Shown piece by piece: positions 18,917 to 29,296 of a stretch of 64,000 nucleotides of DNA (positions within the stretch are counted from its first letter, which is position 1; each line of letters opens with the position of its first letter). The position numbers were made by a program, and so were the translations under genes. Below the pieces are notes generated by a model. That model saw only the letters and a program-made list of their open reading frames with translations, made no database searches and was not told the origin of the DNA. This stretch comes from Solirubrobacteraceae bacterium (GTDB lineage Bacteria; Actinomycetota; Thermoleophilia; Solirubrobacterales; Solirubrobacteraceae). The stretch lies in NCBI GenBank assembly GCA_029263125.1, contig JAJCYD010000035.1, positions 124,001 through 188,000 on the forward strand, read 5' to 3'.

Positions 18917-20518
18917 GTGGAGTACCCGGTCGAGACCTTCACCGCCGACGAGCGCGCCCGCTTGGAAGCACACGTCACGAACCTCGATCGGCCGGTGTTC
19001 GCGCTCGTCAACCTGCCCGAGACCGCCAAGGGCGCGCTGTTCGCGCGCTACTCGCGCTATCCGGGGACGCTGCGGCGGCTGTTTCTCGACGAGTTCGCGG
19101 GATCGCTGGACGCCGGCGGCGCCGCCTATGACAACGACGAGGGGGCGCGGGCGGCCGACTTCTACGAGCGCATCTTCGTCGGCTACGGCGATGACTCGAT
19201 CGCCCAACTCGGCGGCGCGCACGTCGCGTGCGAGTGGGTTTCCAACGTCCTGACGAAGGTGCTGCAGCGCCCACGCCTGGGCGCCTATCTCGAGCAGTCC
19301 ACGCGCTACATCGCCTACGACAACCCGATCGAGGGAACGTCGCGCTACCGCTACTACCGCGACGAGCAGCTCGGCCCGGAGTACGAGGCCGCGATGGACG
19401 AGCTGTTCGAGATCTACTCCGCGGCGATCCCGCGCGTGATGGCATGGGCCGCCGAGCGCTATCCGGCCGCCGACGGACAGTCCGCGAAGGCGCACGCACG
19501 CGCGATCAAGGCCAAGGCGCTTGATCTGCTGCGCGGGCTGCTGCCGGCCTCGTCGCTGTCGCACATGGGGATCTTCGCCACCGGCCAGACCTACGAGCAG
19601 CTGATCCTGCACCTGCTCGCCCACCCGCTGCCCGAGGCGCGCCACTACGGCTCGATGATCCTTGAGTCGTTGCAGGCGGTGATGCCGAGCTTCGTCTCGC
19701 GCGTGGAGCGTCCCGAGCGCGGCGGCGAGTGGATCTCCTACCTCAAGCGCCGCGAGCAGACCGGCGAACATTGGGCGGCGCGATTGGGCCTGGACCGGGC
19801 TCCGGCCGACGACGGCGCGGGCGGCCCGTCGGTGCGCCTGACCCACGTCGACGGCGACGAGGACCTGCTGCTGTCGGCGCTGCTCTTCGAGGCCACCGGC
19901 GTCGATGAGCAGACCACGCGTGCGGCGCTCGCAGGCCTGAGCGACGGCGAGCGCACAGAGCTGCTCGGCGACCTCACAAGCGAGCGCGCCAACCGCCGCC
20001 ACCGCCCCGGCCGCGGCCTGGAGTCATTGCGATACCGCTTTGAGATCGTCAGCGACTACGGCGCCTTTCGCGACCTGCAGCGCCATCGCATGCTGACCTG
20101 CCAGTGGCAGACCCTGACGCCCGATCTCGGCGCCGGGGTGCCCGAGGAGGTCGACGAGGCCGGCGCCGGCGAGGACTTCCGTCGCGCGCTTGACATCTCA
20201 CGCCAGGCCTACGAGCGCCTGCTCGGCGCGGGCCACGACCGCCGCGAGGCGATGTACGCGCTGTGCCTTGGATATCGCCTGCGCTACGTGCTCGACCTCA
20301 ACGCGCGCGAGGCCATGCAGCTCATCGAACTGCGCTCCGGCCGCGAGGGACACCCCGCCTACCGGGCGATCGCGCACGCGATGCACGAGCACATCGCCGC
20401 CGTGCACCCCGCGGTCGCCGCGGCGATGACGCATGTCGACCGCGAGACCGAGCCGCGCCTGGAGCGGATCGTCTCCGAACTGCGCACGCAGGCGAAGATC
20501 GACGCGGTGACGCGCTGA
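18917..20518 (+). CDS. Double-domain ThyX-like (flavin-dependent thymidylate synthase family) protein
   Basis: ThyX makes dTMP from dUMP using FAD and methylene-folate. This 533-residue protein is about twice the usual ThyX length and carries two ThyX-like halves. The first has RPRLGAYLEQSTRYIAYDNP, the second RHRMLTCQWQTLTPDLG. The family motif is RHR-x7-S; here the halves read RPR-x7-S and RHR-x7-T, so each is imperfect. ELRSGREGHPAYRAIAHAMH near the C-terminus is the usual substrate/FAD helix (R-x3-xA-xx-R). Pairing of an altered motif in each half suggests a pseudo-dimer or a changed function. GTG 18917 follows a TAGCCT box by 8 nt. No thyA is visible in the window. Confidence 0.82.
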   Translation: MEYPVETFTADERARLEAHVTNLDRPVFALVNLPETAKGALFARYSRYPGTLRRLFLDEFAGSLDAGGAAYDNDEGARAADFYERIFVGYGDDSIAQLGGAHVACEWVSNVLTKVLQRPRLGAYLEQSTRYIAYDNPIEGTSRYRYYRDEQLGPEYEAAMDELFEIYSAAIPRVMAWAAERYPAADGQSAKAHARAIKAKALDLLRGLLPASSLSHMGIFATGQTYEQLILHLLAHPLPEARHYGSMILESLQAVMPSFVSRVERPERGGEWISYLKRREQTGEHWAARLGLDRAPADDGAGGPSVRLTHVDGDEDLLLSALLFEATGVDEQTTRAALAGLSDGERTELLGDLTSERANRRHRPGRGLESLRYRFEIVSDYGAFRDLQRHRMLTCQWQTLTPDLGAGVPEEVDEAGAGEDFRRALDISRQAYERLLGAGHDRREAMYALCLGYRLRYVLDLNAREAMQLIELRSGREGHPAYRAIAHAMHEHIAAVHPAVAAAMTHVDRETEPRLERIVSELRTQAKIDAVTR

Positions 20519-20550
20519 GCCGGGCGATCGCGCGCTGCTAGTGTCGCCTT

Positions 20551-20907
20551 GTGTCCACCGAGAATGAGATGCGCGAGGAGCGCGCGCGCACGCAGGGAAG
20601 CCTGATCCTTCGCAGTGTGCGCGACGCCGATACCCACGTGGTCGAGCTGCTCGGAGAGCTGGACATCGCGGGCGCCCCGAACCTCGAGGAGGAGCTCATG
20701 CGCGTCGAGGCCACAGACGCGCCGTCGATCGTCATCGACCTGAGCGCGCTGGAGTTCATCGACTCGACGGGCATCCGGCTGCTGTTGATGGCGGCCGATC
20801 GCTGCGCCGACGACTCACGCCTGACGATCCTGCGCGGGCCCCAGCAGGTGCACCGCGTCTTCGAGCTCACCGATCTCGTCGGCCGGCTGCCGTTCGCTGA
20901 CGCCTGA
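20551..20907 (+). CDS. STAS-domain anti-sigma factor antagonist
   Basis: Small cytoplasmic switch protein (118 residues) of the SpoIIAA/RsbV class that frees a sigma factor by binding its anti-sigma kinase. The STAS core is clear: HVVELLGELDIAGAPNLEEEL, IVIDLSALEFIDSTGIRLLL (the Ser in DSTG is the phosphorylation site) and the C-terminal VHRVFELTDLVGRLPF. GTG 20551 follows a TAGTGT box by 6 nt. Neither a cognate anti-sigma kinase nor a sigma factor is adjacent. Confidence 0.92.
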   Translation: MSTENEMREERARTQGSLILRSVRDADTHVVELLGELDIAGAPNLEEELMRVEATDAPSIVIDLSALEFIDSTGIRLLLMAADRCADDSRLTILRGPQQVHRVFELTDLVGRLPFADA

Positions 20908-20995
20908 CGATCCGCAGGCGCAGCCGACCGCGTGACCGAGGTCTGCTCCTCCTGCATCGTCACGCGCACGACCATCGATCTGGCCACGGACGCGT

Positions 20996-22969
<1,974 letters not shown>

Positions 22970-22973
22970 GAGG

Positions 22974-24521
22974 TCAGGCCTCCTTGGTGTGTCGGTCGCG
23001 CAGCTCGATACGGCGGATCTTGCCGGTCAGGGTCTTGGGCAGGTCGTCGACGAACTCGACGATCCGCGGGTAGGCGTAGGCCGACAGGTGCTCGCGCACG
23101 AACGCCGAGATCTCCTTGCCGAGCTCGTCGGATCCCTCGTGCCCGGCGGCGAGCACGACGAACGCCTTGACGACGTTGCCGCGCCGCTCGTCCGGCCAGG
23201 CGACGGCTGCGGCCTCGGCGACGGCGGGATGCTCCAGGCACGCCGACTCGACCTCGAACGGGCCGATCCGATAGCCGGCGGAGATGATGACGTCGTCGGC
23301 GCGGCCCTCATACCAGTAGTAGCCGTCGTCGTCGGTCGCGGCGGCGTCCTTGGTGTGAAACCAGTCGCCGCCGAAGGTCTGTGCGCCGGCTTGCTCGTTG
23401 TTCCAGTAGCCGAGCGGGTAGTGGGGGTTGGAGCGGGCGCGCAGGCAGATCTCGCCGCGCACGCCGGGGCCGACGGGCTGCTCGTCCTCGTCGAGGATCG
23501 CCACCTCCCAGCCGGGCATCGGCTTGCCCATCGATCCCTCGCGGACCTCCATGAAGGGGAAGTTCCCGCACAGCGGATAGGACTCAGACAGGCCGTAGTA
23601 GTCGAGCACCGTGACGCCGTAGTGCTCGCGAAACCAGCGGATCGCCTCGGGGTTCAGCGGCTCGCCCGCCGAGCAGACGATGCGGAAGTCCTGCGGATAG
23701 CGGGTGCCGGCATCGGAGATGCCCATCATCGAGCGGATCGCCGTCGGCGTGCCGAAGACGTTGGTCGGCTTGTGGCGCGCGAGGAAGTCCAGCTGCTGGT
23801 GGGGATCAAAGCCGCCCTTGCGCTGCAGCACGACCTGCACGGCGCCATAGCGCCACGGGCCGATCAGCGGGCAGATCCCGGCGGCCCACGCCCACTCGCC
23901 CATGCCGTGGAAGCGCTCGCCGTCCTGGACGTCGTGGCAGTACTGAAACTCGTTGTGGCCGATGATGTAGCGGTGGGCGTGCAGGATGCCCTTCGCCAGG
24001 CCGGTCGTGCCGGAGGTGTAGTAGAGCTGTGCCGGGTCGTCGGCGGCGGTGTCGACGCGCTCGACGTCGGTCGAGCCGTCGTCCAGGCCCCCGGGCTCGA
24101 GCTCGAGGATCTCCGTCAGGCCCTCGACGCGCGCGCGGTTGGCCGCGTTGGTGACGACGAGCGCGGCCTGGGAGTCCTTCAGGCGGTGGCGGATCCCGTC
24201 GTCGCCGTAGAGCACCGACATCGACAGCAGGATCGCGCCCGCCTTCCACGTGCCCAGGAAGGCGGCGGCCGTCTCGGGCGTGGGCGGCAGCAGCATCGCC
24301 ACGCGATCGCCGCGCTTGACGCCAAGCTCGCCCAGCCGGATGGCAAAGCGATCGGACATGTCCTGCAGCTCTCCCCACCGCAGCTCGCGGACGTTGCCGT
24401 CGGGATCCTCGTGGATCATCGCGAGCTTGTCGCGCGGGTGCTTGTCGCAGACGTCGGCGGCGATGTTGTAGCGCTCGGGGACCCGCCACGAGTGCTGCGC
24501 GCAGGCTTCCTCGTAGGTCAT
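22974..24521 (-). CDS. Acyl-CoA synthetase (AMP-forming), medium-chain/acetate type
   Basis: Adenylate-forming CoA ligase, 515 residues. Motifs: YYTSGTTGLAKGILHAHRYI (P-loop), YYGLSESYPLCGNFPFMEVR (adenine binding), GDWFHTKDAAATDDDGYYWY, GRADDVIISAGYRIGPFEVE (hinge) and the catalytic Lys in PKTLTGKIRRIELR. It resembles the medium-chain acyl or benzoate-type CoA ligases often found beside acs. ATG 24521 is preceded by a TACGGT box (minus strand, 24528-24533) at 6 nt, making it the first gene of a leaderless two-gene operon with acs. The chain length of the substrate is not predictable from sequence alone. Confidence 0.92.
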   Translation of the reverse strand: MTYEEACAQHSWRVPERYNIAADVCDKHPRDKLAMIHEDPDGNVRELRWGELQDMSDRFAIRLGELGVKRGDRVAMLLPPTPETAAAFLGTWKAGAILLSMSVLYGDDGIRHRLKDSQAALVVTNAANRARVEGLTEILELEPGGLDDGSTDVERVDTAADDPAQLYYTSGTTGLAKGILHAHRYIIGHNEFQYCHDVQDGERFHGMGEWAWAAGICPLIGPWRYGAVQVVLQRKGGFDPHQQLDFLARHKPTNVFGTPTAIRSMMGISDAGTRYPQDFRIVCSAGEPLNPEAIRWFREHYGVTVLDYYGLSESYPLCGNFPFMEVREGSMGKPMPGWEVAILDEDEQPVGPGVRGEICLRARSNPHYPLGYWNNEQAGAQTFGGDWFHTKDAAATDDDGYYWYEGRADDVIISAGYRIGPFEVESACLEHPAVAEAAAVAWPDERRGNVVKAFVVLAAGHEGSDELGKEISAFVREHLSAYAYPRIVEFVDDLPKTLTGKIRRIELRDRHTKEA

Positions 24522-24576
24522 GGGCAGACCGTACCCCTCCAGAGCGCGGGCCGATGCGCCAGGCCGCCGCCGGAGG

Positions 24577-25542
24577 TCAGCGGCGCTTGTGCTTCTTCTT
24601 CTTCTTCGACGACGGATGCGGGCGGCGCTCGGGCATCTGCGGTGCGGGCGTCTCGGGCGCCTCTGCGGGGGCGCGCCGCGAGCCGCGGCGCGGCTTGTCG
24701 TCCTGCGCTTGATCCTGTTGTGCCTCGACGCGCCGCTCGCGCAGCTCCTGCTGGGTGGGCCACGGCTGCGCCTCGCCGGTGACCCATGCCGGCGGCATGC
24801 CGCCGGGCCAGCGACCGAGGAACAGCACGCCCAGCGCGACCAGCCAGAATGCCTGCACGATCGGCAACGACGTGCCGAGCGGGATCAGCAACCCCAGCAC
24901 GCCCATGAACAGGACGCCGACGATGATGCCCAGCACGCCCATGAAGCGGGTGAGCAGGCCGACGCGCATCGCGTTGAGCGCGAGCAGGATGAAGCCGAAG
25001 CCCAGAGCGAACGTGCCGATCTGGCGCAGCAGCAACGAGGCCACCACGACCGGCGCCGTGAGGACGTCGCGGGCGGCGTCGGAGCTCTGTGTCGAGGCGT
25101 CGGCGAAGGATGCGGACTCCAGCGAGATGCCGATCGCCTGCACGATCCCGGACACCGCAACGAGCACCGCGCCTGCGATCACCGCATACACGATCCTCGG
25201 CGTCAGCTCCGGCCGGCGCGCCTTGACGGAGCGATACAGGTGCGACAGCGCGAGCCCGATCGCCGCGGCGGCGACGGCCAGCACGATCGAGACGAGGATC
25301 AGCTTGAGCGCGTTGTCGTGGTACCACAGCACCTGCAGGGCCTTCAGCGACGGGCTCGGCGGCTTCTCGGCCAGTCGCTCACGCAGCGCGCCGAGCACCG
25401 GCACGGTCGGCAGGTCGTTGTAGACGACGGCCGCCAGCGCGCCGCCCGCGATCGTCAGGATCCCGGCGGCGATCGCGGACGCTGCGGCCTGAACGCGCGT
25501 ACGCTGCTCGTCGCCGAGCGTGTCGTCCCCGGTGGCGGCCAC
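24577..25542 (-). CDS. Multi-pass membrane protein with basic C-terminal tail
   Basis: Unknown function. This 321-residue protein has about six hydrophobic segments between residues 12 and 220 (for example LILVSIVLAVAAAAIGLALS and FMGVLGIIVGVLFMGVLGLL), then a hydrophilic tail ending in PHPSSKKKKKHKRR. The Lys/Arg-rich end may bind nucleic acid or phospholipid head groups. The GTG start at 25542 is chosen because TACACT (minus strand, 25549-25554) lies 6 nt upstream. The long upstream continuation of the frame would run over the divergent CBS gene. The two divergent genes share a 22-base promoter region. Confidence 0.75.
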   Translation of the reverse strand: MAATGDDTLGDEQRTRVQAAASAIAAGILTIAGGALAAVVYNDLPTVPVLGALRERLAEKPPSPSLKALQVLWYHDNALKLILVSIVLAVAAAAIGLALSHLYRSVKARRPELTPRIVYAVIAGAVLVAVSGIVQAIGISLESASFADASTQSSDAARDVLTAPVVVASLLLRQIGTFALGFGFILLALNAMRVGLLTRFMGVLGIIVGVLFMGVLGLLIPLGTSLPIVQAFWLVALGVLFLGRWPGGMPPAWVTGEAQPWPTQQELRERRVEAQQDQAQDDKPRRGSRRAPAEAPETPAPQMPERRPHPSSKKKKKHKRR

Positions 25543-25564
25543 GGCGCAAGTGTATGTTGCGCTC

Positions 25565-26014
25565 GTGGAAATTCGTGACGTCATGACCGAGGGCGTCGTC
25601 ACCGCCCAGCCCGTCGCAAGCGTCCGCCAGGTCGCCGAGCTCATGCGCGAGCGCAACGTCGGTTCGGTGGTGCTCGTCGACGTCGACGGCGCGCTGACCG
25701 GATTCGTCACCGATCGAGACCTGGCGCTTGGCGCGCTCACCGACGGCCGCGACGCCGGCGATCCCGTCGCCGCGCACAGCTCCTCGCCCGTCGTCACCGC
25801 CGAGCCCGGCATGGACATCGAGGAAGCCGCGCAGCTGATGGTCCGCAACGGCATCCGGCGCCTGCCGATCCTCGACGACGGTCGCCTCACCGGGATCATC
25901 ACGCTCGACGACATCGCCGTTCGCACCGGCGACCTCGAGCTCGCGCACCACATGACCGTGCAGATCACTCAGGCGGCGCTGCCGGGCTTCTACTTCCACG
26001 ACCGCGGCGGGTGA
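25565..26014 (+). CDS. CBS-domain pair protein
   Basis: Small regulatory protein of 149 residues made of two CBS domains, which as a Bateman module binds adenosyl ligands. Domain 1 is VEIRDVMTEGVVTAQPVASV to TDRDLALGALTD. Domain 2 is SSPVVTAEPGMDIEEAAQLM to LTGIITLDDIAVR. No catalytic domain is fused. GTG 25565 follows TATGTT (25553-25558) by 6 nt, on the opposite face of the promoter used by the divergent membrane protein gene. Its stop overlaps the next gene as GTGA. Confidence 0.9.
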   Translation: MEIRDVMTEGVVTAQPVASVRQVAELMRERNVGSVVLVDVDGALTGFVTDRDLALGALTDGRDAGDPVAAHSSSPVVTAEPGMDIEEAAQLMVRNGIRRLPILDDGRLTGIITLDDIAVRTGDLELAHHMTVQITQAALPGFYFHDRGG

Positions 26015-26952
26015 GCGGCCAACCGGCGTCCGCGTGCCCCGCGTGCGGTGCACCGCTGGCCCCGTGGCGGACGGTCCCAGGATCAGATCCGGCGCTGCTG
26101 GGCGACTACGAGCTCGCACGCTGCGAGTCCTGCGGCACGGCGGTGACGCTCGCGCCGGTGCCGGTGCAGGCGCACGAGGCGGGGGCGTACGGCGGTGGCG
26201 TGCCGCGCGGCGCCGGCATCGCCGCGCCCGTGCTGCGAGCGTTCGATCGTCGGCGCCTGCGTCAGCTCGCGCGGGCTGGCGCGATCCCGCCCGGTCGCCT
26301 GCTGGACGTCGGCGCCGGGCGCGGGCGCTTCGTCGCGCAGGCGCGCGCGGCCGGCTGGTACGCGCACGGCATCGAGCCGTCGCGGCGCGGCGTGGAGGGC
26401 GCACGCGCGCTGGGAATCGAGCTCGTGAGCGCGGGGATCGACGACGCCGAGGTGCCCGCCGCGTCACTGGACGCCGCGTCGCTGTGGCACGTGCTCGAGC
26501 ACGTGGAGGATCCCGGCGCGGCGCTTGATCGCATCGCCGGCTGGCTGCGGCCCGGGGGCATGCTCGTCGTCGGCGTGCCGAACCTCGCAAGCGTGCAGGC
26601 GCGGCTGGGGGGCGGGCGCTGGTATCACCTCGACGTCCCGCGCCACCGCACCCACTTCACGACCGCCGGCCTCCAGACGCTGCTGCAATCCCATGGCCTA
26701 CAACCCGTCTCGACCTGCCACCTGCTTGCCGAGCACAACCCGTTCGGGCTGTGGGTGTCGCTCGTCAGCCGCGCGACGCGCGTGCCGTCGTGGCTCTACC
26801 ACGCGCTGAAGCGCAACGCCCCGCTGCGCAGCCGCGACGCGCTCATCACAGTGCTGGCCCTGCCCCTGGCGCCGCTGGCGGTGCTGGCCGAGGCCGTCTT
26901 CGGCCTCGCCGGTCGTGGCGGAACCGTGTCGGTGGTCGCGCGGCGCGTCTGA
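26011..26952 (+). CDS. SAM-dependent methyltransferase with N-terminal zinc ribbon
   Basis: The 313-residue protein begins with a Cys4 ribbon (CPACGAPLAPW, then CESCGTAVTL about 25 residues later) followed by a class I methyltransferase domain: LLDVGAGRGRFVAQARAAGW (SAM motif I, about 97), HGIEPSRRG (motif II), SLWHVLEHVEDP (motif IV) and LRPGGMLVVGVPN. Proteins of this layout often modify sugars or lipids of the cell surface. The C-terminus carries a hydrophobic stretch (ALITVLALPLAPLAVLAEAV) that may associate with the membrane. The GTG at 26011 overlaps the CBS gene stop. Confidence 0.85.
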   Translation: MSGQPASACPACGAPLAPWRTVPGSDPALLGDYELARCESCGTAVTLAPVPVQAHEAGAYGGGVPRGAGIAAPVLRAFDRRRLRQLARAGAIPPGRLLDVGAGRGRFVAQARAAGWYAHGIEPSRRGVEGARALGIELVSAGIDDAEVPAASLDAASLWHVLEHVEDPGAALDRIAGWLRPGGMLVVGVPNLASVQARLGGGRWYHLDVPRHRTHFTTAGLQTLLQSHGLQPVSTCHLLAEHNPFGLWVSLVSRATRVPSWLYHALKRNAPLRSRDALITVLALPLAPLAVLAEAVFGLAGRGGTVSVVARRV

Positions 26953-26961
26953 ACCGCGGCC

Positions 26962-27149
26962 GGGCGGGTTCTGTGTGGCCGACGTGCAAGACCCGCCCAG
27001 GCACAGGGCGGCGACTGGCGCACGACGGCGCCGGGGCGGCTTCCGCATCACCGACGTGCAATTCCCGCCCAAGCACAGGGCAGCGACTGGCGCACGACGG
27101 CGCCAGGGCGGCTTCCGCATCACCGACGTGAAAAACCCGCCCAAGCGGG
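26962..27149. repeat. 72-bp tandem repeat, about 2.6 copies
   Basis: Three units begin at 26962, 27034 and 27106; the marker GACGTG recurs at 26981, 27053 and 27125, exactly 72 bases apart. Units share GGGCGG near the start, CCGCCC about 30 bases on (so each can fold), and a tail with GCGACTGGCGCACGACGGC. The third copy is cut short and ends in the terminator of the following minus-strand gene. The period is a multiple of three and stays open in several frames, but no credible protein uses it. Confidence 0.85.
27131..27149 (-). terminator. Intrinsic terminator for the hydrolase-like gene
   Basis: On the minus strand CCCGC-TTGG-GCGGG is followed by TTTTT. It lies 14 bases past the end of the hydrolase-like gene. 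The first two copies of the 72-bp repeat carry weaker versions of this hairpin without the T-run. Confidence 0.75.
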
Positions 27150-27162
27150 GGTGCAGGTCCGA

Positions 27163-27894
27163 TCAGAGCAACGCGCGAGCTGCGGTGATGACGTCGCCGA
27201 CGTTGGAGAGGCGCGCGTCGGGCAGCAGCTCGACAAGCGCACCCGCGGCTTGGACGACGTGCGCCGGCGTCGACGGGCGCGTGACGACGGCCACCGGGAC
27301 GTCGATGCCGCGCAGCTCGCGCCGCGACGGCGACCAGCTGGCCTGTCCGGCGTAGTCGGCGAAGAAGCCCAGCGGCGACGAACGCGCGCGCTCGACACGA
27401 TCCGCCGGGGCGTCAGCACCGACCCACGCCTGGATCGCATGGCCGGCGCCGCCCTCGCGCAGGGCCTCTTCGAGCATGAAGCGCTCCGTCGCGAGCGCCT
27501 CGCTGCCGGTCGGCACGAACGCCAGCAGCGGCGGCTCGACGAGCACGGCGGCATTCGCGAGCTGCGGGAGGCGCACGAGCAGCTCGAGCACGACGAGCGC
27601 CCCGAAGCCGTCTCCAACGAGCACGGCGGGGCCGCAGCCCAGCGCGCGCAGCAGCGTGGCGGCGTCCTCGGCCTGCTCCTGGATGGTGGTCGCGGTGTAG
27701 GGGTCCGGCGCGCCGCTGCTCCCGTAGCCCCGGCGGTCGTAGGCGATCGCACGGGCACCGGCGGCCGCGAGCTCGTCCAGCGCGGGCTCCCAGTCGGCGC
27801 AACCGCCACCCATCGCATGGACGATCAGCAGCGTCGCGCCCGCGCCGCGCTCGACGTAGTGCAACTCCACACCCGGACCCTCGATCTTCGGCAT
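27163..27894 (-). CDS. Alpha/beta-hydrolase-fold protein lacking catalytic Ser and His
   Basis: The 243-residue protein has the hydrolase fold order: LLIVHAMGGGCADWEPALDE (oxyanion region), AIAYDRRGYGSSGAPDPYTA, the nucleophile-elbow position VLVGDGFGALVVLELL, and a C-terminal LLPDARLSNVGDVITAARAL. At the elbow the usual GxSxG reads GDGFG, with Gly in place of Ser. Where the catalytic His (G-H) is expected the sequence reads VGDVIT. So two of the three catalytic residues appear lost and the protein may be a binding or scaffold pseudoenzyme. ATG 27894 follows TACGCT (minus strand, 27901-27906) by 6 nt, which supports this start over the ATG at 27912. Confidence 0.82.
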   Translation of the reverse strand: MPKIEGPGVELHYVERGAGATLLIVHAMGGGCADWEPALDELAAAGARAIAYDRRGYGSSGAPDPYTATTIQEQAEDAATLLRALGCGPAVLVGDGFGALVVLELLVRLPQLANAAVLVEPPLLAFVPTGSEALATERFMLEEALREGGAGHAIQAWVGADAPADRVERARSSPLGFFADYAGQASWSPSRRELRGIDVPVAVVTRPSTPAHVVQAAGALVELLPDARLSNVGDVITAARALL

Positions 27895-27952
27895 CCCGCG
27901 AGCGTACGCCACACCTGCCGAGCCCGCAGGTCGGGCTCGCTACAGTGCAAGG

Positions 27953-28219
27953 ATGGAAGGATTCGGAGGCATGTTCGGCGACCCGGAAGAGCTGCAGAAG
28001 CGGATGGCCGAGTTCGCCGAGCAGATGCAGGCCCAGCAGGGCATGGTGTGGGCCGACAACGCGATCAAGCTCGCCGTCGAGATGACCGTCGCGGCGATCA
28101 ACCGCGTGAACATCCAGGGCACCGTCGAGCAGCAGGCTGAGCAGATCCGCGCGGTGATGGCGACGGTCTTTCCCGACGCGGTCGCGCTCGTGCGCGAAGC
28201 GCGCTCAGGCATGCAGTAG
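27953..28219 (+). CDS. Small conserved protein of unknown function
   Basis: This 88-residue, mostly helical protein (MEGFGGMFGDPEELQKRMAE, FAEQMQAQQGMVWADNAIKL, then AEQIRAVMATVFPDAVALVR) has a Met/Gln-rich amphipathic N-terminal helix. I recognise no domain. ATG 27953 follows TACAGT (27941-27946) by 6 nt, a typical leaderless start here, so the gene is real. It converges on the flippase-like gene with only 3 bases between the stops. Confidence 0.7.
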   Translation: MEGFGGMFGDPEELQKRMAEFAEQMQAQQGMVWADNAIKLAVEMTVAAINRVNIQGTVEQQAEQIRAVMATVFPDAVALVREARSGMQ

Positions 28220-28222
28220 CCC

Positions 28223-29218
28223 TCAGCTCTCGGGCGCCGGGGCGGCGCGCTCGGCCTCCCGCTCGCTCTCTCGCTCGGCCTTGCCCATCCGGATCGCCTC
28301 CTTGAATGAGCGGATGCGGAAGATCGACAGCAGCGCGACGAACCCGACGCTCAGCGTCGTCACCGCGATGACGATCTGCTGGCCGACGGAGTAGGCCGCG
28401 ACCGTCGCGCCCGCCGCGGCGCCCGCGAAGACCTTCACCAGCAGCGCCTGCTGGACGCCCGCGCCACCCGGCGTGAAGGGCACGACCGCCGCGACCGCGT
28501 TGACGCCGAGCACGAGCAGGACGTTGCGCACCGAGCCGCCGACGTTGAAGGCTTCCAGCAGAAACCAGAAGGCCGCGAAGCGAAAGCACCAGCCGGCGAG
28601 CTGCACGAGGAACACCTGGCGCATGTAGCGGCGGCGGTCGCGGAGGATCGTCAGGCCCTGTCGTACCCGCGCCCAGAACGCCTTGACGCGCTGGGAGAGC
28701 ACCGCGAAGGCGACGAGCGCCATCAGCGCCAGCGCCGTCAGGACGAAGAGCGTGAACTTCGGATGCGAGGCGAAGAACGACAGGTCGAACGCGTCGAGCT
28801 TGGCGAAGTCCGGCGGCTTGGGAAAGACCCCCTGCGTGAAGGCGAACGTCAGGATGAAGACGGCCATCACCGCGTCGAAGACGGCTTCCACGCAGATCGC
28901 GGCCCCGACCGCGGGGTACGTCGCGTTGGGGATCGACTGTTTGACGAGAAACAGCTTGATGACGTCACCTCCGCGCGCCGGGATGACGTTGTTGAAGCCA
29001 TAGGCGGCGATATAGGCACCCCAGATGCGCCGGAACGGGATCGCCTCCGCGGGATAGGCGGCGCGCAGGGCATTGAAGAATGCGCGCGAGCGCAGCGTCA
29101 GGTAGATGACGAAGCACAGCGCACCCAGCGCCAGCGGGCCCCATCCCACGCGCGAGAGGCTGTCGAAGAACGAGCCGATCGCATCGAAGAAGGATCCGAT
29201 GCTGGCCACGGGGATCAC
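28223..29218 (-). CDS. UPF0104 / lysylphosphatidylglycerol synthase-type membrane protein
   Basis: Integral membrane protein of 331 residues from the flippase-like family of the MprF N-terminal domain. Typical motifs are YIAAYGFNNVIPARGGDVIKLFLV (NxxxPARxGD) and VNAVAAVVPFTPGGAGVQQALLV (PxxPGGxG-x-E, with Gln for Glu). About eight TM segments follow the pattern, and a charged tail (KAERESEREAERAAPAPES) ends it. The synthase domain is missing, as in most actinobacterial members, so lipid flipping or an unknown lipid role is likelier than aminoacylation. GTG 29218 is supported by TAGTCT (minus strand, 29226-29231) 7 nt upstream. Confidence 0.85.
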   Translation of the reverse strand: MIPVASIGSFFDAIGSFFDSLSRVGWGPLALGALCFVIYLTLRSRAFFNALRAAYPAEAIPFRRIWGAYIAAYGFNNVIPARGGDVIKLFLVKQSIPNATYPAVGAAICVEAVFDAVMAVFILTFAFTQGVFPKPPDFAKLDAFDLSFFASHPKFTLFVLTALALMALVAFAVLSQRVKAFWARVRQGLTILRDRRRYMRQVFLVQLAGWCFRFAAFWFLLEAFNVGGSVRNVLLVLGVNAVAAVVPFTPGGAGVQQALLVKVFAGAAAGATVAAYSVGQQIVIAVTTLSVGFVALLSIFRIRSFKEAIRMGKAERESEREAERAAPAPES

Positions 29219-29296
29219 CGCGCGAAGACTACGCTGGCCACCCTCTGGACAGCTGGGCTCAGACGTTCGCCTACCGCTGCCGATAGGACACAGACG

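Noticed and set aside
26698-27144. Minus-strand frame with a 24-residue repeat across the 72-bp repeats
   Set aside because: A 72-bp period keeps any frame open. The sequence is Arg/Pro/Cys-rich, without start signals, and overlaps the methyltransferase gene.
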